A stretch of 39,562 nucleotides of DNA from Bradyrhizobium macuxiense (GTDB taxonomy: Bacteria > Pseudomonadota > Alphaproteobacteria > Rhizobiales > Xanthobacteraceae). Positions 23,685-31,830 of this stretch are shown in pieces; within the stretch, counting starts at the first letter, position 1; every line of letters begins with the position of its first letter. Under the pieces are notes generated by a model. That model was not told the origin of the DNA. It ran no database searches and saw only the letters and a program-made list of their open reading frames with translations. The stretch is taken from contig NZ_LNCU01000088.1 of NCBI RefSeq assembly GCF_001542415.1, positions 84,278-123,839 on the forward strand, read 5' to 3'. Both the position numbers and the translations under genes were made by a program.

Positions 23685-24250
23685 TTGAAGCCCGGCAAAC
23701 GTTGCGTGCGCTCGGCGGCGAGCCGCACGCAGGCCTCGAAGGAGGCGAGATCGTGCCAGATGTCCTCTGGTGCTTCTCTCGGCGTCACCAGCGGACTGCC
23801 GTGCAGATCGAGCGCGTGTATCATCATCAGATTGTCGGGCAAGCCGAACTCTTCCACCGTGAGCCCCTCCGCGTCGATCAGGCGTCCGTCGGGCGCCTCG
23901 TCCACCCGATGAAACCGCGCCACGCGATTGGCGTAGGAGGCGGGATCGTTCGAGTAGGCGAGGCACAGCTTGCCGCAGCCCGCCATGTAGCCGAGTTCGT
24001 AGATGGTGCCTGCGTCGGCACTGGGGCCGCGAAACGGCGTCAAATTGGCGATGATGGCGTCTGCTGACTCCATCATCGCTTCGTTGCTCTTGAAGATGAC
24101 GAGCGATGCACTGGCGGCCGCAGGGTTCACCGCATTGTCGAGCGGATAGAGCCCAGTCATTCCATGCGCCGCGCAAATCTCCGCCTTGCGGCGGCCGATC
24201 TCTACGGCATCCGGCAGGAACACGTCAGGACCTGCCAGATAGATGATCAT
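23681..24250 (-). CDS. Nucleoside 2-deoxyribosyltransferase
   Basis: A 189-residue protein of the nucleoside 2-deoxyribosyltransferase family, which swaps the base of deoxynucleosides or cleaves the glycosidic bond in purine/pyrimidine salvage. The N-terminal IYLAGPDVFLP motif and the catalytic region SADAGTIYELGYMAG, with Asp and the nucleophile Glu in the DxGTxxExG pattern, support this. AIIANLTPFRG and the N-terminal-half ligand segments are also typical. The ATG at 24250 follows the dxs stop at 24286 by 35 bases, and its own stop overlaps the TTG start of tlyA. It therefore sits inside the dxs-tlyA-methyltransferase operon, an odd partner for RNA-modifying enzymes. Confidence 0.86.
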   Translation of the reverse strand: MIIYLAGPDVFLPDAVEIGRRKAEICAAHGMTGLYPLDNAVNPAAASASLVIFKSNEAMMESADAIIANLTPFRGPSADAGTIYELGYMAGCGKLCLAYSNDPASYANRVARFHRVDEAPDGRLIDAEGLTVEEFGLPDNLMMIHALDLHGSPLVTPREAPEDIWHDLASFEACVRLAAERTQRLPGFN

Positions 24251-24285
24251 GGACTTGCCGGCGCCCGAAGCGCCGCCCGGGCGGA

Positions 24286-26214
24286 TTACGCGAGCTTCAC
24301 GGTCTCGGTCTTGAAATCCTTGCCGAGGGCTTCGAACACCTTGGCAACGATGCTCTTCGCGTCGAGACCGGCGCGCGCATACATCGCCGCCGGCGAGTCA
24401 TGGTCGAGGAAGACGTCGGGCAGCACCATCGAGCGGAACTTGAGCATCCCGCTGTCGAGCATGCCGTGGTCGGTCAGGAACTGCACCACATGCGAGCCGA
24501 AACCGCCGACCGCACCTTCCTCGATCGTGATCAGGATCTCATGGTCGCGCGCGAGCTTGAGGATCATCTCTTCGTCGAGCGGCTTCATGAAGCGCGCGTC
24601 CGCGATGGTCGCCGAGAGGCCGTGTGCGGCGAGCTCGTCGGCGGCCTTCTCGCATTCGGCGAGGCGGGTGCCGAAGGAGAGCAGGGCGACGTTCTTGCCC
24701 TCGCGGATGATGCGGCCCTTGCCGATCGGCAGCGCGACGCCGACTTCCGGCATCTCGACGCCGCGGCCTTCGCCGCGCGGATAGCGCAGCGCGCTCGGGC
24801 GGTCGTTGATCGCGACCTGGGTCGCTACCATGTGAACCATTTCCGCCTCGTCGGAGGCCGCCATGATCACGAAGTTCGGCAGACAGCCGAGATAGGCGTT
24901 GTCGAACGAGCCGGCATGGGTCGCGCCGTCGGCACCGACCAGGCCAGCGCGGTCGATCGCGAAGCGGACAGGCAGGCTCTGGATCGCGACGTCATGGACC
25001 ACCTGGTCATAGCCGCGCTGCAGGAAGGTCGAATAGATCGCACAGAACGGCTTGTAGCCTTCGGTGGCAAGACCTGCCGCGAAGGTCACCGCGTGCTGCT
25101 CGGCGATGCCGACGTCGAAGGTGCGATCCGGGAACGCCTTGTTGAAGATGTCGACGCCGGTGCCCGACGGCATCGCCGCGGTGATGGCGACGATCTTGTC
25201 GTCCTTCTGCGCTTCCTTGACGAGGCTTTGGCCGAACACGTTCTGGTAGGCCGGCGCGTTCGGCTTGGCCTTCGCCTGGGTGCCGGTCGCGACGTCGAAC
25301 TTGACCACGGCGTGATACTTGTCGGCGGAGGCTTCGGCCGGGCCGTAGCCCTTGCCCTTCTGGGTCACGACGTGGACCAGGATCGGGCCGGTCTCCATGT
25401 CGCGGACATTCTTCAGCACGGGCAAGAGATGGTCGAGGTTGTGACCGTCGATCGGGCCGACATAGTAGAAGCCGAGCTCCTCGAACAGCGTGCCGCCGTC
25501 CATCATGAAGCCGCGGGAGTATTCCTCGACGCGGTTGGCGCGGTTGGCGATGATCTTGGGCAGACGCTTGTTGATCTGCTTCGCCGCCTCGCGCAGCGTG
25601 CGGTAGGTCTTGCCGGAGTAGAGGCGCGACAGATACGCGCTCATCGCGCCGACCGGCGGCGCGATCGACATGTCGTTGTCGTTGAGGATCACGATCAGGC
25701 GCGAGTTCATCGCCCCGGCGTTGTTCATCGCCTCATAGGCCATGCCCGCCGACATCGCGCCATCGCCGATCACCGCGATGACGTTGTTCTTGCCGCCGGC
25801 GAGATCGCGCGCGACGGCCATGCCGAGGCCGGCCGAGATCGAGGTCGAGGAATGCGCTGCCCCGAACGGATCGTAATCGCTCTCGGTACGCTTGGTGAAG
25901 CCGGAGAGGCCGCCGCCGGTGCGCAGCGTGCGGATGCGGTCGCGGCGTCCGGTCAGGATCTTGTGCGGGTAGGCCTGGTGGCCGACGTCCCAGATCAGGC
26001 GGTCACGCGGGGTGTCGAAGATGTAGTGGATCGCGGTGGTCAGCTCGACCACGCCGAGGCCGGCGCCGAAATGTCCGCCGGTCACCGACACCGCGTCGAT
26101 GGTTTCCTGGCGCAGTTCATCGGCAACCTGCCGCACCTGGTCGACCTTGAGCTTGCGCAGGTCTTCCGGCGTATGAATAGTGTCAAGAAGCGGTGTTTTA
26201 CTATATGTGGTCAC
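24286..26214 (-). CDS. dxs: 1-deoxy-D-xylulose-5-phosphate synthase
   Basis: A 642-residue thiamine-diphosphate enzyme that joins pyruvate and glyceraldehyde 3-phosphate in the first step of the MEP isoprenoid pathway. The order of motifs is normal: VTGGHFGAGLGVVELTTA, WDVGHQAYPHKILTGR, AHSSTSISAGLG, the ThDP motif GDGAMSAGMAYEAMNNAG and LNDND, YVGPIDGHNLDHL, then the transketolase-like DRAGLVGADGATHAG and GEGRGVEMP. The start used is the GTG at 26214 with GGAATATC upstream; an in-frame ATG at 26235 (MQNWNIA) is an alternative and would add seven residues. The next gene on the strand follows within 35 bases, giving a metabolic gene at the head of an rRNA-modification cluster. Confidence 0.96.
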   Translation of the reverse strand: MTTYSKTPLLDTIHTPEDLRKLKVDQVRQVADELRQETIDAVSVTGGHFGAGLGVVELTTAIHYIFDTPRDRLIWDVGHQAYPHKILTGRRDRIRTLRTGGGLSGFTKRTESDYDPFGAAHSSTSISAGLGMAVARDLAGGKNNVIAVIGDGAMSAGMAYEAMNNAGAMNSRLIVILNDNDMSIAPPVGAMSAYLSRLYSGKTYRTLREAAKQINKRLPKIIANRANRVEEYSRGFMMDGGTLFEELGFYYVGPIDGHNLDHLLPVLKNVRDMETGPILVHVVTQKGKGYGPAEASADKYHAVVKFDVATGTQAKAKPNAPAYQNVFGQSLVKEAQKDDKIVAITAAMPSGTGVDIFNKAFPDRTFDVGIAEQHAVTFAAGLATEGYKPFCAIYSTFLQRGYDQVVHDVAIQSLPVRFAIDRAGLVGADGATHAGSFDNAYLGCLPNFVIMAASDEAEMVHMVATQVAINDRPSALRYPRGEGRGVEMPEVGVALPIGKGRIIREGKNVALLSFGTRLAECEKAADELAAHGLSATIADARFMKPLDEEMILKLARDHEILITIEEGAVGGFGSHVVQFLTDHGMLDSGMLKFRSMVLPDVFLDHDSPAAMYARAGLDAKSIVAKVFEALGKDFKTETVKLA

Positions 26215-26781
26215 AGCGATATTCCAATTTTGCATGTCGAGACAACGGCCCGACGCGAGAAGGGTTGCGCGCGTTTCGCGCAGCGAATGCCAGACACTGG
26301 GTGCCGCCCCGGCGGCGCCGGTGCCTGGTTTGAAAGCCTAGATGCACTCCGGATTGGACCACGTGATAGGTATCACCTTGGTCGCTCTTCACCCGTCCCG
26401 GTTCAGTTTGTCGAACCATTTGAGGCGCTTGCCGCCGGAAGAATCTGGCCGCCCGTCACCATCAAATGCCCATAGGATGGGAAGCATTACACCAAAGTTG
26501 CGACCAAAGCCAACCCGCTCGCCGCGCTGGGTTCCTATGCCCGACGTCAAAAAAGCTAGGTTTTTCAATGGGTGTGACGACCGGTGGGCTGCATTACGCC
26601 CATTTTGGTGGCAGCCGGACGGCCCCGATCAGCCGATTCGGCCGGCCGCAGCAAAGCACCCGGCGGAGGGATCATCATCCTCCGGGTCACGGATATCGCA
26701 GAAATGCGCAGCAACAATCGCGACTATTGAGGTCAGCCTAGCCGACAAACTCGCCGGTTGTTGCGGTGGCCGCGCGCGGCG
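26215..26781. other. Long intergenic region between xseB and dxs
   Basis: A 567-base gap on the minus-strand side. It holds a palindrome GTGATAGGTATCAC (26363-26376), a small AT-rich hairpin AAAAAGCTAGGTTTTT near 26550, and an imperfect hairpin at 26659-26686. No convincing gene was found on either strand: frames here lack homology I can recognise and lack ribosome-binding sites. It must include the dxs promoter. Confidence 0.55.
26659..26686 (-). terminator. Imperfect hairpin after xseB
   Basis: CCCGGCGGAGG and the facing CCTCCGGG can pair with bulges, about 95 bases beyond the xseB stop codon. It could end the xseB transcript. No T-tract is present and the distance is longer than usual. 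Confidence 0.3.
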
Positions 26782-27033
26782 CTACTGCACGTCGAGCGGC
26801 TCGGTGCCGGTCACCTGGCCCGAGGCGTCGGTGGTGATCTTGTCGACGCGGGCTTCCGCCTGGCGCAGCAATTCCTCGCAGCGTCGCTTCAGCGCCTCGC
26901 CGCGTTCGTAGATCGTAACCGACTCCTCGAGCGGGACCTTGCCGTCCTCGAGACGCTTGACGATCGATTCGAGTTCCTCGATCGCGCGTTCGAAGGTCAG
27001 CTTCTTGACGTCGGCTTGAGTATTTTCGGCCAT
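26782..27033 (-). CDS. xseB: Exodeoxyribonuclease VII small subunit
   Basis: An 83-residue protein matching the small subunit of exonuclease VII, which degrades single-stranded DNA to oligonucleotides together with the XseA large subunit (not in the window). The family core is LTFERAIEELESIVKRLEDG, then KVPLEESVTIYERGEALKRR and CEELLRQAEARVDKI. It is predicted to be all-helical. ATG 27033 gives the normal N-terminus MAENTQADVKK with CGAGATGG-like context; an in-frame start 14 codons upstream gives a longer N-terminus than usual. The deacetylase-family gene lies 75 bases upstream on the same strand, so co-transcription is possible. Confidence 0.93.
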   Translation of the reverse strand: MAENTQADVKKLTFERAIEELESIVKRLEDGKVPLEESVTIYERGEALKRRCEELLRQAEARVDKITTDASGQVTGTEPLDVQ

Positions 27034-27107
27034 CTCGTGTTCCCGACTGCGCACGTTATCAGAGCGCAGAATCAATCGAATTTTTGCGAGCTTATTGTGG
27101 CGGGGAT

Positions 27108-28034
27108 TTAGCCGCCCATCAATGCGCCAACGTGGGAAGCCACCGACTCTTTCAATCCCTGCAGATCGTAGCCGCCTTCCAGCACGGACACCACGCGGCC
27201 GCCGGCGCTCTTGTCGGCGACGTCGATCAGCTTGCGCGTCACCCAGCCGAAATCCTCGCCCTTCAGGTTGATCGAGGCCAGCGGATCGCGGTGGTGCGCG
27301 TCGAAGCCGGCCGAGATGATGATGAGTTCCGGGGAGAACTGCTGCAGTCGCGGCAGGATCAGGTTCTCGAAGGCGGCGCGGAACCTGGCGCTGCCGTCTT
27401 CAGGCGCGAGCGGCGCGTTGACGATGGTGTCGTGCTCGCCGCGCTCGCCCATCGCGCCGGTGCCCGGAAACAGCGGCATCTGGTGCGTCGAGCAGTACAT
27501 CACGGTCGGATCAGCCCAGAAGATATCCTGCGTGCCGTTGCCGTGATGGACGTCGAAGTCGACCACTGCGGCGCGCGCGATGCCGTATTTGCGCTGCGCG
27601 TAGCGCGCGGCGATCGCCGCGTTGTCGAAGAAGCAGAACCCCATCGGCGTCGATTTCTCGGCGTGGTGGCCGGGCGGGCGCACCGCGACGAAGGCGTTCC
27701 GGTGCTGGCCCGTCATCACGGCGTCGGTTGCGGCGAGCGAGCCGCCGACGCCGCGCATCACCGCTTCCCAGGTGCCCGGCGACATCGAGGTGTCGCCGTC
27801 GACATAGATCAGGCCCGAGGTCGGCGCGATGTGGCGCAACTCGCCGACATAATGCTCGCCATGACACAGCAGCACGGAATCGAGGTCGCCTTCCGGCGCC
27901 TGCTCGCGCACCAGCGCGTTGAAGCGTGCCTCAGCCAGCACCTCGTCGACCGCACGCAGCCGGTCGGGGCGTTCGGGATGTCCGGGAGGGGTCAAATGGT
28001 CGAGGCAGGCGGAATGCGTCAGAAGCAGTGTCAT
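27108..28034 (-). CDS. Histone deacetylase family hydrolase (acetylpolyamine amidohydrolase-like)
   Basis: A 308-residue zinc-dependent deacetylase of the arginase/deacetylase fold. Active-site segments are complete: RPPGHHAEKSTPMGFCFFDN with the catalytic His pair, VVDFDVHHGNGTQDIFWADP with the zinc-binding Asp and His, YCSTHQMPLFPGTG, and the second zinc Asp in IISAGFDAHHRDPLASI. The N-terminal HSACLDHLTPPGHPERPDRL is also typical. Bacterial members deacetylate polyamines or other small acetylated amines; the substrate here is not known. The ATG is followed by TLLLTH. It heads the minus-strand cluster that includes xseB and dxs, an order also seen in other Rhizobiales from memory. Confidence 0.91.
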   Translation of the reverse strand: MTLLLTHSACLDHLTPPGHPERPDRLRAVDEVLAEARFNALVREQAPEGDLDSVLLCHGEHYVGELRHIAPTSGLIYVDGDTSMSPGTWEAVMRGVGGSLAATDAVMTGQHRNAFVAVRPPGHHAEKSTPMGFCFFDNAAIAARYAQRKYGIARAAVVDFDVHHGNGTQDIFWADPTVMYCSTHQMPLFPGTGAMGERGEHDTIVNAPLAPEDGSARFRAAFENLILPRLQQFSPELIIISAGFDAHHRDPLASINLKGEDFGWVTRKLIDVADKSAGGRVVSVLEGGYDLQGLKESVASHVGALMGG

Positions 28035-28351
28035 GCAAATTCCCGGCGCAACCGGTGCGCGTGCGAGGAGCCCCTAATGTAGGCCGTTACCGGCCCCCCG
28101 GAAAGGGCTCCGGGTACGAACGCTGTGTCCCACACCCACAACTGTCATCGCCCGGCCTTGTGCGCAATTGCGCACTAGGACCGGGCGACCCAGTACGCCG
28201 CGGCCCCTCGGTTTAATCGTCACTGCCTCTGGAATATCGGATCACCCGCATGCGCACGCGCGGGTGATGACACTGGACAAGCTGTTGACGATGTCAAAGG
28301 ATGAATGCTTCCCAGAGCTATCCGGCGGGCATTCCACCCGTGCCACCTTGC
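28035..28351. other. Intergenic region upstream of the deacetylase gene
   Basis: A 317-base gap between two minus-strand genes. It contains the family F repeat and an inverted pair GTTACCGGCCCCCCGGAAAG near 28086. The right-hand part holds the end of the nucleotidase transcript and the left part the deacetylase promoter. No gene is seen. Confidence 0.5.
28143..28272. repeat. Dispersed palindromic repeat, family F
   Basis: The element opens with TGTCATCGCCCGGCC, has an inner inverted pair GTGCGCAATTGCGCAC, then ACCGGGCGACCCAGTACGCC, and closes with GGATCACCCGCATGCGCACG / CGCGGGTGATGACA, another hairpin. It is typical of Bradyrhizobium intergenic repeats that carry the text GACCCAGTACGCCG. Confidence 0.75.
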
Positions 28352-30025
28352 TCAATTCACCCGCTCGATCCGCTTGCCCGTCGCCGCGCTGACCGGGCTG
28401 TTGGCTTTGAAATAGGCATAGAGCGCATCGACATCGTAGACGCCGAACTGCTGCGCTGTTCCGCCCTTGAATGCCGTGAAGCCGTCGCCGCCCTCGGCGA
28501 GATAATTGTTCACAGTGACACGATAGCTCGTGGCCGGATCAATCGGCTTGCCGTCGAGCGCCATCCGATCGGCGACGATGCGCGCGCCGTCGGGCTTGGT
28601 CGCATCCCACGCATAGGAAAAGCCCTTGGAGACCTGCAGCGGGCGCGGCCGCTTCGGGTCGGCCCATTGCTGTTCCAGCGCGTCCTTGAGCTGCCTGCCG
28701 GTCAGCGTCATCGTCACGAGCTGGTTGCGGAACGGCTGGCTCGCGAAGATGTCGGCGTAGGAGACTGCGCCATCCTCTCGCTTGACGATGTCGGTGCGCA
28801 CGCCGCCGGGATTGGTGAAGGCGATCACCGCGCCGCCGGTCGGCTCCGAGCTGGTCGCAGCGAGCTGCGCGTCGGCGACGATGTCGCCGAGCACGCTCTC
28901 GCCGGTCTCGCCCGGCGTGCGCGAGAGTGTTTCCGTCACCGCACCTGCCGCGCGGTTGGCGATCGGCGCGGCGAGCCGGTCGTAGGCTTCGAGCAGCGCG
29001 CTCTGCTCGGGATCGCGCTTGAATGTGTTGAGGCGCACGATGGTATTGTTGGCCTTGGCGCTGATCACGTCACGGGTCTTCGGATCGAGCTGAAGGTCGA
29101 TCGCGGTGACCAGCGTGCCGTATTTGTCGCCCGAGGTGACGAGTCGTCCGTCGATGTCGCAGACATAGGCCTGATGGGTATGGCCGGAGATCACGACGTC
29201 GACCGCCTTGTCGAGTTTCTTGACGATGTCGACGATCGGCCCGGAGATGCCGGGGCATTCATTGTAGTCGCCGGTCGGAAAGCCGCCTTCGTGAATCAGC
29301 ACCACGATCGCCTCGACGCCCCTGGCCTTCAATTCCGGGATCAGCGCATTGACGGTCTCGGCTTCGTCGCGGAATTCGAGCGTCGAGACGCCGGCCGGCG
29401 ACACCAGGTTCGGCGTGTTCTTCAGCGCCAGCCCGATGAAGGCGACCGGGATGCCGTCGAACTCCCTGATCTCGTAAGGCGGAAACACCGTCTTGCCGGT
29501 GGCCTTGTCGAACGTAGAGGCGGCGAGATAGTGGAACTTGGCGCCGGTGAAGGGATGCGGCCCCTGGCATCTGTCGACGGGGTGGCAGCCGCCGTTTTGC
29601 ATCCGCAACAGCTCGTCCTTGCCCTCGTCGAATTCGTGATTGCCGACGGAGGAGATCGCAAGCCCCATCATCGACAGCGACTCGATGGTCGGCTCGTCGT
29701 GGAACATCGCCGACAGGAAGGGGCTCGCGCCGATTAAATCGCCGGCCGCGACGAAGATGTTGTTCTTGTGTCCTTCGCGGAGCTGCTTGACCGCGGTCGC
29801 CATCCGCTCGGCGCCGCCGGCGGGCACCATGATCTTCTTGGTCGGATCGCCCGGATCGGTGATGCGGATGCCGCCCGGCGGCGGCCGCAGATAGCCGTGG
29901 AAATCGTTGATCGCGAGGATGCGCAGGTCCACTGGCGCCGCGGTCTGCGCCGGCGCAGAGCCGGCCGCGACGACGGCGAATGAGCAGATGGCGGCGGCGA
30001 GGAGCGAACGGCGGGTGCGTCTCAT
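28352..30025 (-). CDS. Secreted 5'-nucleotidase / 2',3'-cyclic-nucleotide phosphodiesterase family protein
   Basis: A 557-residue exported metallophosphatase. The N-terminus is a signal peptide (RRTRRSLLAAAICSFAVVAA, cut near APAQTAA). A calcineurin-like domain follows with metal motifs ILAINDFHGYL, AAGDLIGASPFLSA, SVGNHEFDEGKDELL and VISGHTHQAYVC. The C-terminal 5'-nucleotidase domain contains GESVLGDIVADAQL, IAFTNPGGVRTDI and ASYRVTVNNYLAEGGDGFTA, the substrate loop. It would release phosphate and nucleosides from nucleotides in the periplasm. ATG 30025 gives the normal signal. The frame reads on upstream but that part overlaps the next gene. It is followed by a repeat. Confidence 0.92.
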   Translation of the reverse strand: MRRTRRSLLAAAICSFAVVAAGSAPAQTAAPVDLRILAINDFHGYLRPPPGGIRITDPGDPTKKIMVPAGGAERMATAVKQLREGHKNNIFVAAGDLIGASPFLSAMFHDEPTIESLSMMGLAISSVGNHEFDEGKDELLRMQNGGCHPVDRCQGPHPFTGAKFHYLAASTFDKATGKTVFPPYEIREFDGIPVAFIGLALKNTPNLVSPAGVSTLEFRDEAETVNALIPELKARGVEAIVVLIHEGGFPTGDYNECPGISGPIVDIVKKLDKAVDVVISGHTHQAYVCDIDGRLVTSGDKYGTLVTAIDLQLDPKTRDVISAKANNTIVRLNTFKRDPEQSALLEAYDRLAAPIANRAAGAVTETLSRTPGETGESVLGDIVADAQLAATSSEPTGGAVIAFTNPGGVRTDIVKREDGAVSYADIFASQPFRNQLVTMTLTGRQLKDALEQQWADPKRPRPLQVSKGFSYAWDATKPDGARIVADRMALDGKPIDPATSYRVTVNNYLAEGGDGFTAFKGGTAQQFGVYDVDALYAYFKANSPVSAATGKRIERVN

Positions 30026-30086
30026 GACCTGTCCATGGAACACGCCATCATGACGCGGCGCCACTACATTTTTGCGACGCGGCCGT

Positions 30087-30848
30087 TCAATCCTTCGTGC
30101 GCGATATGAACGCCTTGAAAGCCGCGATCGCTTCCGTGGAGCGCATGCGCTCGGCGAACACGTGGTTCTCCTGCTCGATCCGGCGGGTGACGTCCTCGGG
30201 CGGCAGCCTGAGCAGCCGGCGCGAGATCGCGACTGCCTCGGGCGGCAGCGCGCAGATTTCCCGCGCCACCTTGTGCGCCTCGACCTCGGCATGGCCCGGC
30301 GCCACGATCGTGTTGACGAAGCCGGCCTCGCGGGCCTCGTCGGCCGTCATGGTGCGTCCCATCACCAGCATCGCGAAGGCGCGCTGCTGGCCGATGCTGC
30401 GCGGCATCAGCAGGCTGGAGGCGCCCTCCGGCACCAGGCCGAATTTGGAGAACGGGGTGGAGAACTGCGCGGTCGTGCTGGCGAGCACGTAGTCGCAGTG
30501 GAACAGCATGGTGGTCCCGACGCCCATCGCGACGCCGTCGACGGCGGCGATGATCGGCTTGACGTTGTGGGCGAGCGAATAGAGGAACTTGACCAGGTCG
30601 GAGGCGGGCGGAGGCTCGCCGGTGGACGTGCCCTGCCCGAGCATGTCCTCGATGTCGTTGCCCGCGGTGAACACGCCGGAGCCGCCGGTCACGATCAGGC
30701 AGCGGATTTTCGGATCGTTCTGCGCCGTGTCGATCGCCTCGCGCATCGCGTCGAACATTGCATGGGTGATCGCGTTCTTCTTCTCGGGCCGGCGCAGCCG
30801 GATCACGCGTGTGGCGGCTTGGTCGGTCACTATGACATGCGCGGTCAT
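30087..30848 (-). CDS. Enoyl-CoA hydratase/isomerase family protein
   Basis: A 253-residue crotonase-fold protein. The oxyanion-hole segments are SGVFTAGNDIEDM and AAVDGVAMGVGTTMLFHCDY, and STPFSKFGLVPEGASSLLMP follows with Glu at the usual catalytic-base position. The N-terminal IRLRRPEKKNAITHAMFDAM is typical. The first catalytic Glu of classical hydratases is replaced in the AVDGVAMGVGTTM region, so it may be an isomerase or a non-canonical hydratase. ATG 30848 begins MTAHVIVTDQ. The nucleotidase gene follows after 61 bases on the same strand. Acyl-CoA substrate unknown; no other beta-oxidation gene is adjacent. Confidence 0.88.
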   Translation of the reverse strand: MTAHVIVTDQAATRVIRLRRPEKKNAITHAMFDAMREAIDTAQNDPKIRCLIVTGGSGVFTAGNDIEDMLGQGTSTGEPPPASDLVKFLYSLAHNVKPIIAAVDGVAMGVGTTMLFHCDYVLASTTAQFSTPFSKFGLVPEGASSLLMPRSIGQQRAFAMLVMGRTMTADEAREAGFVNTIVAPGHAEVEAHKVAREICALPPEAVAISRRLLRLPPEDVTRRIEQENHVFAERMRSTEAIAAFKAFISRTKD

Positions 30849-31182
30849 CGGACGGTCCTTGGGGACGGCGGGCAGCGGGTTCTTGCTCGCTATCCTACAT
30901 GATCCCGAGCAAGTCCAAAGTGTTCCGCGCCGCTTTTCCCTTCCGGCGAGCGCGCGGATGATACCGTCGAACGCGCGATGTTTTGTCGTGCGGCTCTCCC
31001 GTGCGGGGTATCGGCGCCGGCAATGGGCCGGCTCGCGATTTCGTTTGGTCGCCTGGGAGAAACATTGCGCTGTCCACCGCATTCAATCCGAGCGGCCACA
31101 GGCAGGCGTGGAGTTCCGCCCGCGATCGCGGTCGAGCACCAGGAAAACGAGAAGGAAAGCTAAAAGCCAGAAGGAAAGCCAA
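30849..31182. other. Divergent intergenic region between enoyl-CoA hydratase and paoA genes
   Basis: A 334-base gap that must hold two promoters. At 31149-31160 and 31168-31179 there are two near-identical AGAAGGAAAGC elements just before the paoA GTG; the second is its likely ribosome-binding site. No other repeat or coding frame is convincing; a long open frame crosses it in the paoA phase but lacks a start signal. Confidence 0.55.
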
Positions 31183-31830
31183 GTGCAAATTTCCGGCCAT
31201 TTGGAACTATCCCGACGCCATCTGTTGATTGTCGGAGCCGCCTCGCTTGCCGCGTCGTCCGTCGCGACGCGCGCTTCCTTGGCGGCGAGCGACCAAACTG
31301 CCCCGACTGGAGCGCCCGTGATGACGAGAGTGTCCTTTGACGTGAACGGCGAACCCCATCAGCTCGAGCTCGATACCAGAACCACGCTGCTCGATGCGTT
31401 GCGCGAGCACCTGCATTTGACGGGCACCAAGAAGGGGTGTGATCACGGCCAGTGCGGCGCCTGCACCGTCATCGTCGACGGCCGGCGCATCAATTCGTGC
31501 CTGACGCTCGCCGTGATGCATCAGGGCAACGAGATCACGACGATCGAAGGGCTGGGCTCGCCGGAGCAATTGCATCCGATGCAGGCGGCGTTCGTCAAGC
31601 ATGACGGCTACCAATGCGGCTATTGCACGCCCGGGCAGATCTGTTCGGCGGTGGCCGTGCTCGACGAGATCAGGGCCGGCATCCCGAGCCATGTGACGGC
31701 TGATCTCATTGCCCCGGTGCGCTTGAGCAATGCCGAACTTCGCGAGCGCATGAGCGGCAACATCTGCCGCTGTGGCGCCTATTCCAACATCGCCGAGGCG
31801 ATCGGTGAGGTCGCCGGGAGGAGCGCATGA
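31183..31830 (+). CDS. paoA: PaoA-like iron-sulfur subunit of periplasmic aldehyde oxidoreductase
   Basis: A 215-residue [2Fe-2S] subunit of a xanthine-oxidase-family enzyme. A Tat signal, SRRHLLIVGAASLAAS, at residues 10-25 marks export across the inner membrane. The first cluster site is GCDHGQCGACT with Cys86, 91, 94 and 106; the second has Cys145 and 148 (CGYC) and Cys195 and 197 (CRC). It resembles E. coli PaoA (YagT) throughout, including TLAVMHQGNEITTIEGLGSP and RERMSGNICRCGAY. It passes electrons from the molybdenum site to the FAD subunit. The start is GTG 31183 with AAGGAAAG upstream. The stop overlaps the paoB ATG as ATGA. Assignment is by motif and order. Confidence 0.92.
   Translation: MQISGHLELSRRHLLIVGAASLAASSVATRASLAASDQTAPTGAPVMTRVSFDVNGEPHQLELDTRTTLLDALREHLHLTGTKKGCDHGQCGACTVIVDGRRINSCLTLAVMHQGNEITTIEGLGSPEQLHPMQAAFVKHDGYQCGYCTPGQICSAVAVLDEIRAGIPSHVTADLIAPVRLSNAELRERMSGNICRCGAYSNIAEAIGEVAGRSA

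Noticed and set aside
24400..26475. A 691-codon plus-strand frame opposite dxs
   Set aside because: It lies opposite the complete dxs gene and its amino acid content is that of a reversed high-G+C coding strand.
26476..26559. A short frame reading KHYTKVATKANPLAALGSYA in the xseB-dxs gap
   Set aside because: The composition looks coding-like, but it has no start signal, is only 27 codons between stops and matches nothing I know.
28143..28272. Possible small RNA in the repeat-rich gap before the deacetylase gene
   Set aside because: The structure is explained by a known type of dispersed repeat; no promoter or T-rich terminator is seen.
30589..31182. N-terminal extension of the paoA frame across the enoyl-CoA hydratase promoter region
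   Set aside because: The GTG at 31183 has a ribosome-binding site and is followed by a Tat signal; the extension would overlap the divergent gene and bury that signal.
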